Below, one piece after another: positions 35,376-45,915 of a DNA stretch of 64,000 bases. A program made the position numbers and the translations under genes. How positions within the stretch are numbered: position 1 is the first letter of the stretch; the number at the start of each line of letters is the position of its first letter. The notes under the pieces were generated by a model. That model searched no databases. It was given only the letters and a program-made list of their open reading frames with translations, and had not been told where the DNA came from. This DNA is from Agreia sp. COWG (lineage in GTDB: Bacteria > Actinomycetota > Actinomycetes > Actinomycetales > Microbacteriaceae), in assembly GCF_904528075.1 (NCBI RefSeq), contig NZ_LR882035.1, positions 682,001-746,000 on the forward strand. Reading direction: 5' to 3'.

Positions 35376-35845
35376 TGAGCGTCATCGAAGCGCGACTTGC
35401 CGAACTCGGCGTCGTCATCCCCACGGTCGTTCCCCCCGTGGCCGCCTATATCCCGGCGGTCATCTCCGGCAACCTCGTGTTCACGGCCGGCCAGCTTCCC
35501 TTCGTCGACGGCGCGCTCGAGTACACGGGCAAGGTGGGCGAGGCACATGAGCTCGTGTCCCCATCGATCGCCAAGTCGCTCGCTCAGACGTCGATCCTGA
35601 ACGCGCTCGCCGCGGTGCAGAACGTGATCGGGTCGCTCGACCGGGTGACGCGAGTCGTCAAGGTGACGGGATTCGTCGCATCCGACCCGTCGTTCACCGG
35701 CCAGCCGACCGTGATCAACGGTGCGTCCGAGTTTCTCGTCGACCTGTTCGGCGACCGTGGCATTCACGCCCGTTCGGCCGTCGGGGTCGCTGCTCTGCCC
35801 CTCGACGCACCCGTCGAGATCGAGGTCATCGTCGAGTTCGCCTAG
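35375..35845 (+). CDS. RidA-family protein (enamine/imine deaminase)
   Basis: 156 residues of the YjgF/YER057c/UK114 type: AAYIPAVISGNLVFTAGQLPFVDGALEYTGKVG, a helix with LNALAAVQNVIGSLDRVTRVVKVTGFVAS, and HARSAVGVAALPLDAPVEIEVIVEF. The Arg in the last motif is the residue that binds the carboxylate in RidA enzymes. It probably hydrolyses reactive enamines from PLP enzymes. It ends 9 nt before the tail of the convergent acs gene. Confidence 0.92.
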   Translation: MSVIEARLAELGVVIPTVVPPVAAYIPAVISGNLVFTAGQLPFVDGALEYTGKVGEAHELVSPSIAKSLAQTSILNALAAVQNVIGSLDRVTRVVKVTGFVASDPSFTGQPTVINGASEFLVDLFGDRGIHARSAVGVAALPLDAPVEIEVIVEFA

Positions 35846-35854
35846 GCCCCGCGA

Positions 35855-37807
<1,953 letters not shown>

Positions 37808-37950
37808 GGGATGGATTTCGCTCCTTTGCGACGGGTGATGTCAGCATATCGAGCGTTCGCCCAGACGAGGATGCGCCCCGTTGCATGGCGTCGCGGCACA
37901 CCTCGACGGAGGCCACGGGAGGGCATCCGCTGAGAAAAAGCTGAGGGAAG

Positions 37951-37978
37951 TTGCGATTGTATTTCGGGTGAGTAAACT
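37951..37978 (+). promoter_or_regulatory. Promoter of the 6C RNA
   Basis: TTGCGA (37951-37956) and TAAACT (37973-37978) with a 16-nt spacer place a start near 37985, immediately before the first hairpin of the 6C RNA. The stretch 37808-37950 between acs and this promoter holds nothing else that I can recognise beyond the acs upstream region. Confidence 0.6.
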
Positions 37979-37984
37979 CGATCA

Positions 37985-38085
37985 CACTGGACTTGTTCCA
38001 GATGCAACGCACTACGGATTCCCCCAATCCAGCGTTGCTATGGCGGCACCTTTTCCCCCCATTAGGTGCCGCCCCTTCTTTTTAA
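37985..38085 (+). ncRNA. 6C small RNA with C-rich loops
   Basis: Three stem-loops in about 100 nt: CTGGA/TCCAG (37987-38001); GCAACGC/GCGTTGC (38004-38038) with an inner GGATT-CCCCC-AATCC; and GGCGGCACCT/AGGTGCCGCC (38042-38073) with CCCCCC in its loop, followed by TTCTTTTT as terminator. Two loops with runs of five or six C are the definition of the actinobacterial 6C RNA (Weinberg and colleagues). In mycobacteria this sRNA pairs with G-rich Shine-Dalgarno regions through its C-rich loops. Targets here are unknown. Confidence 0.88.
38042..38082 (+). terminator. Intrinsic terminator forming the last hairpin of 6C RNA
   Basis: A 10-bp perfect stem (38042-38051 with 38064-38073) and a loop containing six C, followed by CCTTCTTTTT. 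The remaining stretch 38086-38234 before the Tad operon has two direct copies of CACAGCCGAT (38101 and 38122) and no gene that I can support. Confidence 0.85.
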
Positions 38086-38234
38086 CCGCAGCTTTCTAAC
38101 CACAGCCGATTTCTTTCTCAGCACAGCCGATGCGGCCGCGGTGAGCTCCTCCACAGCACGGCCGTTCACGGTTCGTCGCACAGCGATGCCGTCGCGTCGG
38201 GCGCCCACGCTGGCCTGCCTCTAACGTTTCTGGC

Positions 38235-39362
38235 ATGGCGGGTCATCAGCTCCGGGAACACGGCACCGACGAGGCAGCGTCCCCACGCGCACCCTTCGTC
38301 GCAGTCCCCATTCTGGGCGCGCCTCATGCCGTGTCCGCTCCCGTCCCCCCTGCGGGAGTGGACACGGTTTCCCTGGCGTCGGCGCATCCGCCGGCCCCTG
38401 CCGAGACCCGGACTCGGCAGGGGGCATCCGACTTCGGACCGCTGGCTCGTTATGTGGCCGAGGCCGGCGTGACCGACGTGTTCGTCAACGGGCCAGACGA
38501 CCTGTGGATCGATCGCGGTGGCGGGCTCGTTCGCCAGGCGGACTGGTCGTGCCCGAGCGAGGCCCGGTTGCGTGAGCTGGCAGTCGCGATCGTCGCCCGC
38601 GGCGGAAGGCATATCGACGAGGCCACTCCGTGCGCCGACGTGAGGCTGCACGATGGAATCCGCGTGCACGTGGCGCTGCCACCCATCGCCCCGCGCGGAA
38701 CCCTGCTCTCCATCCGCGTCCCGCCGCTCGATCGGCCGGGGCTGGACTCGTTGCAGGCCCTCGGTCTGTTCGGTGAAGGTGCAGAGGCCGCGGGTGCGCG
38801 ATCATTCATCGATGATGCGGTGAGGCAGCGCAGAAACATGCTGATCACGGGCGCAGGAGGAAGCGGCAAGACAACTTTTCTCAGCGCGCTTCTCGCGGCT
38901 GCACCGGGTGGCGAGCGCATCATCGCCGTCGAAGACGTGTCGGAGCTTCGCGTGGAGCACCCGCACTTCATCGCCCTCGAGGCCCGGCAGCCGAACCTCG
39001 AGGGGGCAGGGGGAGTCGATCTCGCTCGGCTGCTTCGGGAGGCCCTGCGCATGCGTCCCGATCGACTCGTGCTCGGCGAATGCCGCGGAGGAGAGATCAG
39101 AGAGCTGCTCTCGGCGCTGAACACCGGTCACGACGGTGGCGCGGGCACCCTCCACGCCAACTCGCTCGACGATGTGCCTGCCAGGCTCGAGGCTCTCGGG
39201 TCTCTTGCGGGCATGACTCCCGAGGCCGTGGCCCGGCAGACCGTGAGCGCTATCGGGCTCGTGCTGCATCTCGAACGGCGCGGCGCCCGGCGGCAACTGG
39301 ATGCCGTGGGCCGGTTCGGTCTCGACGGCGCCGGCAGGTTGCGCATAGAACCGGTGCGGTGA
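38235..39362 (+). CDS. TadA/CpaF-type secretion ATPase
   Basis: Hexameric ATPase that powers assembly of Tad (Flp) pili or related secretion. 375 residues: an N-terminal domain (GVTDVFVNGPDDLWIDRGGGLVR), Walker A ITGAGGSGKTTFLSAL (near 214), the Asp box VEDVSELRVEHPHF, Walker B DRLVLGECRGGE and the His box NTGHDGGAGTLHANS. ATG 38235. The locus layout recalls M. tuberculosis Rv3659c-Rv3654c. It overlaps the next gene by TGATG. No TadZ/Ssd partner gene is seen. Confidence 0.93.
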   Translation: MAGHQLREHGTDEAASPRAPFVAVPILGAPHAVSAPVPPAGVDTVSLASAHPPAPAETRTRQGASDFGPLARYVAEAGVTDVFVNGPDDLWIDRGGGLVRQADWSCPSEARLRELAVAIVARGGRHIDEATPCADVRLHDGIRVHVALPPIAPRGTLLSIRVPPLDRPGLDSLQALGLFGEGAEAAGARSFIDDAVRQRRNMLITGAGGSGKTTFLSALLAAAPGGERIIAVEDVSELRVEHPHFIALEARQPNLEGAGGVDLARLLREALRMRPDRLVLGECRGGEIRELLSALNTGHDGGAGTLHANSLDDVPARLEALGSLAGMTPEAVARQTVSAIGLVLHLERRGARRQLDAVGRFGLDGAGRLRIEPVR

Positions 39363-40372
39363 TGGCCGCCGACGCCGCCGCCATAGAGGCCGTGGCCGCC
39401 ATCGTTCAACGACTGGGCGTCATGATGGGCGCTGGAGTGGCTCCCGGCAACGCCTGGCTCTATCTTCGGGATCTGGCTGCAGACGCGCCCACGCCGGCCC
39501 CCGAACACTCGCGCGCCGTGGTGCGCTCGACCGAGGCCAAGGCCGGCGCCGACCTCGTCGTCGCGCGGGTCGCTGCCTCCATCGAACGGGGCGTCGCCAT
39601 TCCTCCTGCCATCGTCGATGCGGCGTCGTCGGGCGGGCCCCGGTCGAGCAACGTCTCCGACGCCTGGCGCGCCGTCGGCGCCGCCTGGTACGTGGCGATC
39701 GAGAGTGGAGCCCCTCTGGCTGGCACCTTGTCCGAGACGGCCGACGTGCTGCGTCAGCTCGGTGCACTGCATCGCGATGTCGACGCAGCACTAGCCGGGC
39801 CGCGGTCCACCGCTCGTTTTGTCGGCCTCATGCCCGTCGTCGGCCTTCTGTTCGGCACTCTCCTCGGGTTCGATACGCTCGGCATGCTGTTCGGGTCGGT
39901 GCCGGGACTCGTGTGTCTCGTCGTCGGGGGAGCGCTTTCCGTCGGAGCCATGCGCTGGACGTCCGCGCTCGTGGGCCGGGCGCGGCCCACGGAGCTGTCT
40001 CCCGGCCTGACGGCTCAGCTCATCGCCATCGCACTCGCGGGGGGAGGCGCGATCCCGCGCGCCCGCCAGCTCGCCATCGACGCCCGAGAGCGGGCAGGCC
40101 TCGAGAACGCGGCTGCCACCACTGGCCTCGCAGAGGTCGATCGCATCCTGGCGCTCTCTCGTCGAGCGGGAGTCCCGGCGGCTGATCTGCTGCACAGTGA
40201 GGCTCGGCAGTTGCGCCGCGAACATACGAGCGCGGCACAACTAGAGGCTGCAAAACTCGGCACCACGCTGATGATCCCGCTCGGTGTCTGCGTGCTACCG
40301 GCATTCATGCTGCTCGGCGTCGCACCGATGATACTGGCGGTCCTGTCCTCCACCGTCGGCTCGCTCAGGTAG
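39362..40372 (+). CDS. TadB/TadC-like platform protein with two T2SF domains
   Basis: 336 residues. The first half (IVQRLGVMMGAGVAPGNAWLYL, then AIESGAPLAGTLSETADVLRQL) and the second (QLIAIALAGGGAIPRARQLAI, then SRRAGVPAADLLHSEARQLRRE) each look like a type II secretion F domain, with membrane segments at MPVVGLLFGTLLGF, VPGLVCLVVGGALSVGAM and LMIPLGVCVLPAFMLLGVAPMIL. So a single gene replaces the usual tadB-tadC pair. The next gene starts after about 104 nt that hold no gene. Confidence 0.82.
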   Translation: MAADAAAIEAVAAIVQRLGVMMGAGVAPGNAWLYLRDLAADAPTPAPEHSRAVVRSTEAKAGADLVVARVAASIERGVAIPPAIVDAASSGGPRSSNVSDAWRAVGAAWYVAIESGAPLAGTLSETADVLRQLGALHRDVDAALAGPRSTARFVGLMPVVGLLFGTLLGFDTLGMLFGSVPGLVCLVVGGALSVGAMRWTSALVGRARPTELSPGLTAQLIAIALAGGGAIPRARQLAIDARERAGLENAAATTGLAEVDRILALSRRAGVPAADLLHSEARQLRREHTSAAQLEAAKLGTTLMIPLGVCVLPAFMLLGVAPMILAVLSSTVGSLR

Positions 40373-40476
40373 CTTCCCCCAGATGCACCCTGGGAGCCTC
40401 GTCGATCCGGTGGGTGCGCCACGCTGGGACCTCATCCACCGCTCGTGCCCCGTCGAAGAAAGCGAAGTGAGCGATC

Positions 40477-40701
40477 ATGACCCACGATGCACGCGTTACC
40501 GCCGGCACAGCCCATCCTCCGAGACGAGCGGGCGTCCTGGCTCGGCTCATCCGAGACGAGGGGGCAGCGACGGCCGAGTACGTCATCACCACCCTGGCTG
40601 CGGTGAGCCTCGCCGGGCTGCTCGTCGCCCTCCTGCGCGGTGACGCGGTAAAAGACATTCTGATGGGCCTCGTCAAGACCGCCCTCAGCTTCGCCGGCTG
40701 A
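40477..40701 (+). CDS. DUF4244 protein, probable Flp-like pilin
   Basis: 74 residues. Residues 26-35 read RDEGAATAEY: a Gly followed by four residues and then E-Y, the G/xxxxEY cleavage pattern of Flp prepilins, directly before a single hydrophobic helix (VITTLAAVSLAGLLVALL). DUF4244 proteins occupy this position in actinobacterial Tad-like loci. No prepilin peptidase gene is visible in the window. Role as the structural subunit is inference. Confidence 0.8.
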   Translation: MTHDARVTAGTAHPPRRAGVLARLIRDEGAATAEYVITTLAAVSLAGLLVALLRGDAVKDILMGLVKTALSFAG

Positions 40702-40715
40702 GCGAGGGCACCGAC

Positions 40716-41069
40716 ATGCGGCGCGTGGCGATCGACTCCGACCGAGGCAGCGTGACAGCGGAATTCGTGACAGTGCTCCCCGCCGTGTTCGTCATCCTCG
40801 TCGGTGTGCTCGGGGGGTTCCAGCTCGTGATCCAGCAGCTGAGGGTGGCTGACGCCTCGTCGGCTGCTGCCCGGCTGCTGGGTCGCGCAGACGAAAGCGG
40901 AGCGAGCGAAGCCGTCAACACCTTGCTCGGTCCGGATGCGCGACTGACGTCCGACGATGATGGCCGGTTCGTCTGCGCCTCGATCACGGCGCAGGCGGAG
41001 TTCGGTCCCGCTGCTCTGGCCGGCATCTCGATCACATCTCGTGCCTGCGCGCTCGCGGGCGGTCAGTGA
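40716..41069 (+). CDS. TadE-like pseudopilin
   Basis: 117 residues beginning with a short basic lead, then DRGSVTAEFVTVLPAVFVILVGVLGGFQLV: again a G-xxxx-E-F pattern and one membrane helix, followed by a QQLRVADASSAAARLLGR helix typical of TadE. The exposed C-terminal part carries two cysteines. ATG 40716, 14 nt after the DUF4244 stop; its stop overlaps the next gene by GTGA. Confidence 0.8.
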   Translation: MRRVAIDSDRGSVTAEFVTVLPAVFVILVGVLGGFQLVIQQLRVADASSAAARLLGRADESGASEAVNTLLGPDARLTSDDDGRFVCASITAQAEFGPAALAGISITSRACALAGGQ

Positions 41070-41878
41070 TGACGTCGCGTCGTGGTCTGGTCCGATGGTG
41101 TGGCATCCGTGCCGACCGCGGCTCGGGCGGAGCGCTGGCCTGCACCATCGCCGCATCGGCGCTGTGCGTTTCGTTGCTGGCCCTCACCCTGTTCTCGGCC
41201 CTTCCCGGTCGGGCCGGGGTGCAGGCGGCCGCAGACTCGGCAGCTATCGCAGCGGCCGAGGGCCTTGCCGCCGTCGCCTCAGAAAGCCCGTGCGAGCTCG
41301 CACGGCAGACGGTCGAGAAGAACAATGCACTCCTCGAGCAGTGTTCGCTCCAGCGCAACGAGGCCACCGTCACCGCCACCAGGCAGATCCTGGGCGTTCG
41401 TGTCAGCGTGACGTCGCGCGCAGGAATCGAGTTGCCCGACCCGCAGACAGAAGGCGGGGCCAACGGAGCATTGCCGATCGAGTCGTTGACCCTCGTGACG
41501 TATCCCGGGGTAAGGGAGTCTCCAGGGGTCTACCTCAGGCCAGACGCAGCGGCGGCACTTTCGGCCATGCTCGAGGCGTATCACGTCGAGACCCAGAATT
41601 ATCTTCCTGTCGACGAGGGCTATCGCGACCTGGCCGGTCAGCAGCAGCAGTTCAACGAGCACGGCTGGCCGCGGGCCGCCATCCCCGGAACCTCGAACCA
41701 CGGGGAGGCGGTGGCCATTGATTTTGTCAATCCACCCGTGGTGCGCGGCGACGGAACCCACGAGTGGCTCGTCGCCCGCGCCGCGGATTTCGGGTTCGCG
41801 CCTCTGATCGATCCCGACGAACCGTGGCACTGGGACTACGTCGGGCTGTCCGAGCTCACACGAGGCGGGCCTCGATGA
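41066..41878 (+). CDS. TadG-like membrane anchor fused to a VanY-type peptidase
   Basis: 270 residues. The first 110 match the Rv3654c-like TadE/TadG group: GSGGALACTIAASALCVSLLALTLFSAL, then QAAADSAAIAAAEGLAA and two cysteines. From about 145 on it is a D-Ala-D-Ala carboxypeptidase of the M15B family: LPVDEGYRDLAGQQQQF, GTSNHGEAVAIDF (zinc ligands His and Asp) and EPWHWDYVG (general base and last His). The Gly of SxHxxGxAxD is Ala. The enzyme would lie outside the membrane beside the pilus. Ends overlap the convergent small gene by 23 nt. Confidence 0.82.
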   Translation: MMTSRRGLVRWCGIRADRGSGGALACTIAASALCVSLLALTLFSALPGRAGVQAAADSAAIAAAEGLAAVASESPCELARQTVEKNNALLEQCSLQRNEATVTATRQILGVRVSVTSRAGIELPDPQTEGGANGALPIESLTLVTYPGVRESPGVYLRPDAAAALSAMLEAYHVETQNYLPVDEGYRDLAGQQQQFNEHGWPRAAIPGTSNHGEAVAIDFVNPPVVRGDGTHEWLVARAADFGFAPLIDPDEPWHWDYVGLSELTRGGPR

Positions 41879-42098
41879 AGCGATAGTCGACGGCGCTGGG
41901 CAGGGCCGCGCGATCGCCCTCGCCGTTGAACTCGACACCGCTGCCCCGGGTATAGAGGTAGTGCTTCGATGTTCCCGCGGGAATCTCGAGACGGGCGAGG
42001 GGTTCACCCGATTCCGAGAAGGCAGTGCGAACCGTCCTGCCTTCGAGCGGGCCGTCTGTGAGCTTCGCCGTGTAGCTGCCGTATTCGGTCGATGTCAT
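41856..42098 (-). CDS. Conserved small hypothetical protein
   Basis: 80 residues from ATG 42098, preceded (minus strand) by a strong GAGAGGA. The sequence has a YTAKLTDGPLEGRTVRTAFSESGEP start and then LARLEIPAGTSKHYLYTRG, all soluble and beta-rich, without cysteine. I do not recognise the family. The strong ribosome binding site and clean codon use argue it is real. The 211 nt between it and topA hold only the divergent promoters. Confidence 0.7.
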   Translation of the reverse strand: MTSTEYGSYTAKLTDGPLEGRTVRTAFSESGEPLARLEIPAGTSKHYLYTRGSGVEFNGEGDRAALPSAVDYRFIEARLV

Positions 42099-42309
42099 GG
42101 TGCATCCTCTCCATTGAGTTTTCGCCCTCCATCTTCCTCGTCCATCGCGGCTGCGCAAGGGCAGCGGCCGAAGCCGGATTAGGCAATCACGGTAAAGAGG
42201 TGTGTATGGTGTGGCAGACGGGCCTCGGTGCCCGACGAACCCCGCCCGAATCGCTTGCCCGATTCGCCGTATCACCGGTTCGAATTCATCTTTCTTGCTG
42301 AGGAGCACA

Positions 42310-45228
42310 GTGCCAGGCCCTAAAAAGCTCGTGATCGTCGAGTCCCCGACCAAGGTCAAGTCCATCGCCCAGTATCTCGGCGACGGCTTCGAGGTACAGG
42401 CGTCCGTCGGTCACATCCGTGACCTCATCGAGCCCAAGAATCTTCCCCCCGAGCTCAAGACGGGCTCGCTCGGCAAGTTCTCGGTCGACGTCGAGAAGGG
42501 TTTTGCTCCGTACTACGTGGTGAGCGATGCGAAGAAGAAGACGGTCGCCGAACTCAAGCGGGCGCTCGCCGGCGCCAGCGAGCTCTACCTCGCAACTGAT
42601 GAGGACCGCGAGGGTGAGGCCATCGCCTGGCACCTGCTCGAGGTGCTGAAGCCCAAGGTTCCCGTTCATCGCATGGTGTTCCACGAGATCACCCGCGAGG
42701 CCATCGAGAAGGCCAGGGACAACACCCGGCAGATCGATGCCGCTCTGGTCGACGCGCAGGAGACCCGCCGCATCCTCGACCGCCTGTACGGCTACGAAGT
42801 CTCGCCCGTGCTGTGGCGCAAGATCGGACCGGGCCTGTCTGCGGGTCGTGTGCAGTCCGCTGCAACACGGCTCGTCGTCGAGCGTGAACGTGAGCGCCTG
42901 GCGTTCACCGCGGCCGGATACTGGGACCTCACGGCGACCCTGTCGCCTGAGCTCGAACAGCTCTCCACATCGGATGGCTTCGAGGCCCGGCTCGCCCGCG
43001 TGAATGGTGAGCGGATCGCATCCGGCCGCGACTTCGACGAGAACGGCAAGCTGAAGTCGAAGGCCACTCCGCTCGACGAGGCGGCCGCACAGGCCCTCTC
43101 GGCAGCGCTCGCGGCTCCGGGCGTGAACATCGCCGTCACCTCCGTCGATTCCAAGCCATACACACGCCGGCCTGCCGCGCCCTTCACCACCTCGACGCTG
43201 CAGCAGGAGGCCTCGCGCAAGCTCCGGTTCTCTGCGCGGCAGACCATGAGTGTCGCCCAGTCTCTCTACGAGAACGGGTACATCACCTACATGCGAACCG
43301 ACTCGCCTTCTCTGTCGCAGCAGGCGCTGAACGCCGCACGCTCGCAGGCGACCGCGCTCTACGGTGCCGAGACGGTTCCCGACAAGCCCCGCCTCTACAC
43401 GGGCAAGGGAAAGAACGCGCAGGAAGCGCACGAGGCCATCCGCCCCGCGGGAGAGACCTTCCGCACCCCCACCCAGCTCTCCGCCACGCTGAGGGGCAAC
43501 GACTTCAAGCTGTACGACCTCATCTGGAAGCGCACCGTCGCCTCGCAGATGGCCGACGCCAAGGGTGTCACCGCATCCGTGACCATCGCCGCCGGTCCGG
43601 TCACGGTCGAGGGCCAGAGCGAGACGGCCCTCGCGGAGTTCGTGGCCAGCGGAACGGTCATCACCTTCCGTGGCTTCCTGCACGCCTACGAAGAGGGCCA
43701 GGACGAAGACCGCAACGGCCCTGCCGAGCCCGCCGAGGCCAAGCTCCCTCCGCTGAAGGAGGGCCAGCTGCTGCGCGCGGTCGACGTGGATGCGGCCGGC
43801 CACGAGACCTCGCCGCCGCCGCGCTACACGGAAGCGAGCCTCGTGAAGACCCTCGACGAGCTCGGCATCGGTCGACCGTCGACCTACGCATCGATCATCT
43901 CGACCATCGTCGACCGCGGCTATGTGACTCCGCGGGGCCAGGCTCTGGTGCCGAGCTGGATCGCCTTCTCGGTGGTGCGCCTGCTCGAGGACTACTTCGG
44001 CGACCTCGTGAACTACGACTTCACCGCGACGTTGGAGAACGACCTCGACCGCATCGCCGGAGGCGAAGAGGATCGTGTCGATTGGCTGAACGGCTTCTAC
44101 TTCGGCAACGAGGGTCACCGCGGACTCCGCAATGTGATCGACAATCTCGGCGACATCGACGCTCGCACCGTGAACTCGGTGATCATCGCCGACGACATAA
44201 CGCTGCGCATCGGCAAGTACGGCCCGTACCTCGAGGTGCGAGACGACGATGCAGAAGCCGACGCAACTCCCCGCCGGGTGAACATCCCCGGCGACCTCGC
44301 GCCCGACGAACTCACCGAGGCGAAGGCCAGGGAACTCATCGATGCCCCTGTGGTCGTCGACCGTGTCATCGGGGTGAATCCCGAGACGGGAAAGAACGTC
44401 GTGGCGAAGGACGGTCGATTCGGCCCGTATGTGACCGAGGTCGATCCCGAGCCCGAAGCGGTTGCCGAGACGGCTCCCGCCGAGGTCACGTCCGCCACCG
44501 AGACCACCACCACGGCCGCGAAGAAGGCTCCTGCCAAGAAGCCCGCCGCGAAGAAGAGCACGGCACCCAAGCCGCGTACCGCGTCGCTCTTCAAGTCGAT
44601 GGACCTCGCGACCATAGACATCGAAACCGCCCTGCGACTGCTCGACCTGCCACGCGTCGTCGGTGACGACCCCGAGAGCGGAGAGCCGATCACCGCCCAG
44701 AACGGCAAGTTCGGGCCGTATCTCAAGAAGGGCACGGATACCCGCTCGATCACCAGCGAAGACCTGATCTTCGAGATCGATCTGCCGGGCGCGCTGGAAC
44801 TCTTCGCGCAGCCGAAGTACGGGGCTCGTCGAGCGTCGAGCGCCCTCAAGGAGTTCGAGGCCCCCGACCCCGACAGCGGCAAGGCCATCCGTATCAAAGA
44901 CGGCCGCTTCGGCGCCTATGTGACCGATGGCGTGACGAACGCCACCATTCCGAAGGGCGAGACGGTCGAGGAGGTCGACTTCGACCGCGCCGTCCAGCTT
45001 CTTGCAGACAAGCGAGCCAAGGGTCCTGCCGCGCCGCGCAAGACGGCGGCGAAGAAGGCTCCGGCGAAGAAAGCCCCGGCGAAGAAGGCCCCCGTCAAGA
45101 AGGCCACCACTGCCAAGGCCACCACCACGAAGGCGACGACGGCGAAGGCGGCCACGGCGAAGGCCCCCGCGGCCGCGAAGCCTGCCGCTCGCAAGGCCCC
45201 GGCGAAGAAAGCCGCACCGACGACGTGA
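42310..45228 (+). CDS. topA: DNA topoisomerase I
   Basis: Relaxes negative supercoils. From GTG 42310 (after GAGGAGC) 972 residues: Toprim KLVIVESPTKVKSIAQYLG and ATDEDREGEAIAWHL, the catalytic Tyr in GYITYMRTDSPSLS (near 327), and four C-terminal TopoI_C repeats (GKYGPYLEV, GRFGPYVTE, GKFGPYLKK, GRFGAYVTD) in place of zinc fingers. The last 60 residues are a Lys/Ala-rich tail of the KKAPAKKAP type, as in mycobacterial TopA, which helps DNA binding. tmk overlaps it by GTGA. Confidence 0.97.
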   Translation: MPGPKKLVIVESPTKVKSIAQYLGDGFEVQASVGHIRDLIEPKNLPPELKTGSLGKFSVDVEKGFAPYYVVSDAKKKTVAELKRALAGASELYLATDEDREGEAIAWHLLEVLKPKVPVHRMVFHEITREAIEKARDNTRQIDAALVDAQETRRILDRLYGYEVSPVLWRKIGPGLSAGRVQSAATRLVVERERERLAFTAAGYWDLTATLSPELEQLSTSDGFEARLARVNGERIASGRDFDENGKLKSKATPLDEAAAQALSAALAAPGVNIAVTSVDSKPYTRRPAAPFTTSTLQQEASRKLRFSARQTMSVAQSLYENGYITYMRTDSPSLSQQALNAARSQATALYGAETVPDKPRLYTGKGKNAQEAHEAIRPAGETFRTPTQLSATLRGNDFKLYDLIWKRTVASQMADAKGVTASVTIAAGPVTVEGQSETALAEFVASGTVITFRGFLHAYEEGQDEDRNGPAEPAEAKLPPLKEGQLLRAVDVDAAGHETSPPPRYTEASLVKTLDELGIGRPSTYASIISTIVDRGYVTPRGQALVPSWIAFSVVRLLEDYFGDLVNYDFTATLENDLDRIAGGEEDRVDWLNGFYFGNEGHRGLRNVIDNLGDIDARTVNSVIIADDITLRIGKYGPYLEVRDDDAEADATPRRVNIPGDLAPDELTEAKARELIDAPVVVDRVIGVNPETGKNVVAKDGRFGPYVTEVDPEPEAVAETAPAEVTSATETTTTAAKKAPAKKPAAKKSTAPKPRTASLFKSMDLATIDIETALRLLDLPRVVGDDPESGEPITAQNGKFGPYLKKGTDTRSITSEDLIFEIDLPGALELFAQPKYGARRASSALKEFEAPDPDSGKAIRIKDGRFGAYVTDGVTNATIPKGETVEEVDFDRAVQLLADKRAKGPAAPRKTAAKKAPAKKAPAKKAPVKKATTAKATTTKATTAKAATAKAPAAAKPAARKAPAKKAAPTT

Positions 45229-45881
45229 CCGGTCGAGGACTGTTCATCACCCTCGAGGGAGGGGACGGCTCCGGCAAATCCACGCAGGCCGCCCTCCTCG
45301 AGTCCTGGCTTCAGGAGTCGGACCGCGTCGTGTTGCGTACACGCGAACCCGGCGGCACAGACTTCGGTGCCGAGGTGCGCGAGATCGTGCTTCACAGCAC
45401 GGGGCACATCAGCCCCAGGGCCGAGGCTCTGCTGTACGCCGCCGACCGCGCCCACCACATCAGCACCAAGGTGCGGCCGGCGATCGAGCGGGGTGATGTG
45501 GTCATCCAGGATCGCTACCTCGACTCTTCGGTGGCATATCAGGGTGCGGGCAGGGTATTGGATGCGGACGAGATCCGCGGCCTCTCGCTGTGGGCCGCCG
45601 AAGGCCTGCTGCCCGACGTGACGATCCTCCTCGACCTCGACGAGCAGGTGGCGAGGGGTCGTCTGGACTCGGCCCGCTCGCGGTTCGACAGGCTCGAGAA
45701 CGAGAAGTCGGAGTTCCACGGGCGGGTTCGTGCTGCGTTCCTCGAGCTCGCCCGCGCCGAGCCCGCACGATTTCTCGTTCTCGACGCGACGCTGCCTGTA
45801 GAGCGGCTCGCAGCCCTCATCCGCGGTCGCATCGAGCCCCTCCTCGCTTCCTCGATCGATGCTGGCTCGGACGCGTCCTGA
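45225..45881 (+). CDS. tmk: Thymidylate kinase
   Basis: Converts dTMP to dTDP. 218 residues, GTG start overlapping the topA stop. P-loop FITLEGGDGSGKSTQAALLESWL, TREPGGTDFGAEVREI, DRYLDSSVAYQGAGR (DRY motif) and the LID region RSRFDRLENEKSEFHGRV. It sits in a topA-tmk-holB run, with holB starting 34 nt later, the usual tmk-holB order. Confidence 0.96.
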   Translation: MTGRGLFITLEGGDGSGKSTQAALLESWLQESDRVVLRTREPGGTDFGAEVREIVLHSTGHISPRAEALLYAADRAHHISTKVRPAIERGDVVIQDRYLDSSVAYQGAGRVLDADEIRGLSLWAAEGLLPDVTILLDLDEQVARGRLDSARSRFDRLENEKSEFHGRVRAAFLELARAEPARFLVLDATLPVERLAALIRGRIEPLLASSIDAGSDAS

Positions 45882-45915
45882 CGTCGTCGTCGGCGGCTCC
45901 GGGTAGGTTTGAACA

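Noticed and set aside
40377..40400. CCCAG-CTGGG hairpin after the TadB-like gene as a terminator
   Set aside because: Short stem with no U-run, and the downstream genes belong to the same locus.
45002..45228. Lys/Ala repeats at the end of topA as a simple-sequence artefact or frameshift
   Set aside because: The frame stays open to a normal stop that overlaps tmk, and Lys-rich tails are known in mycobacterial TopA.
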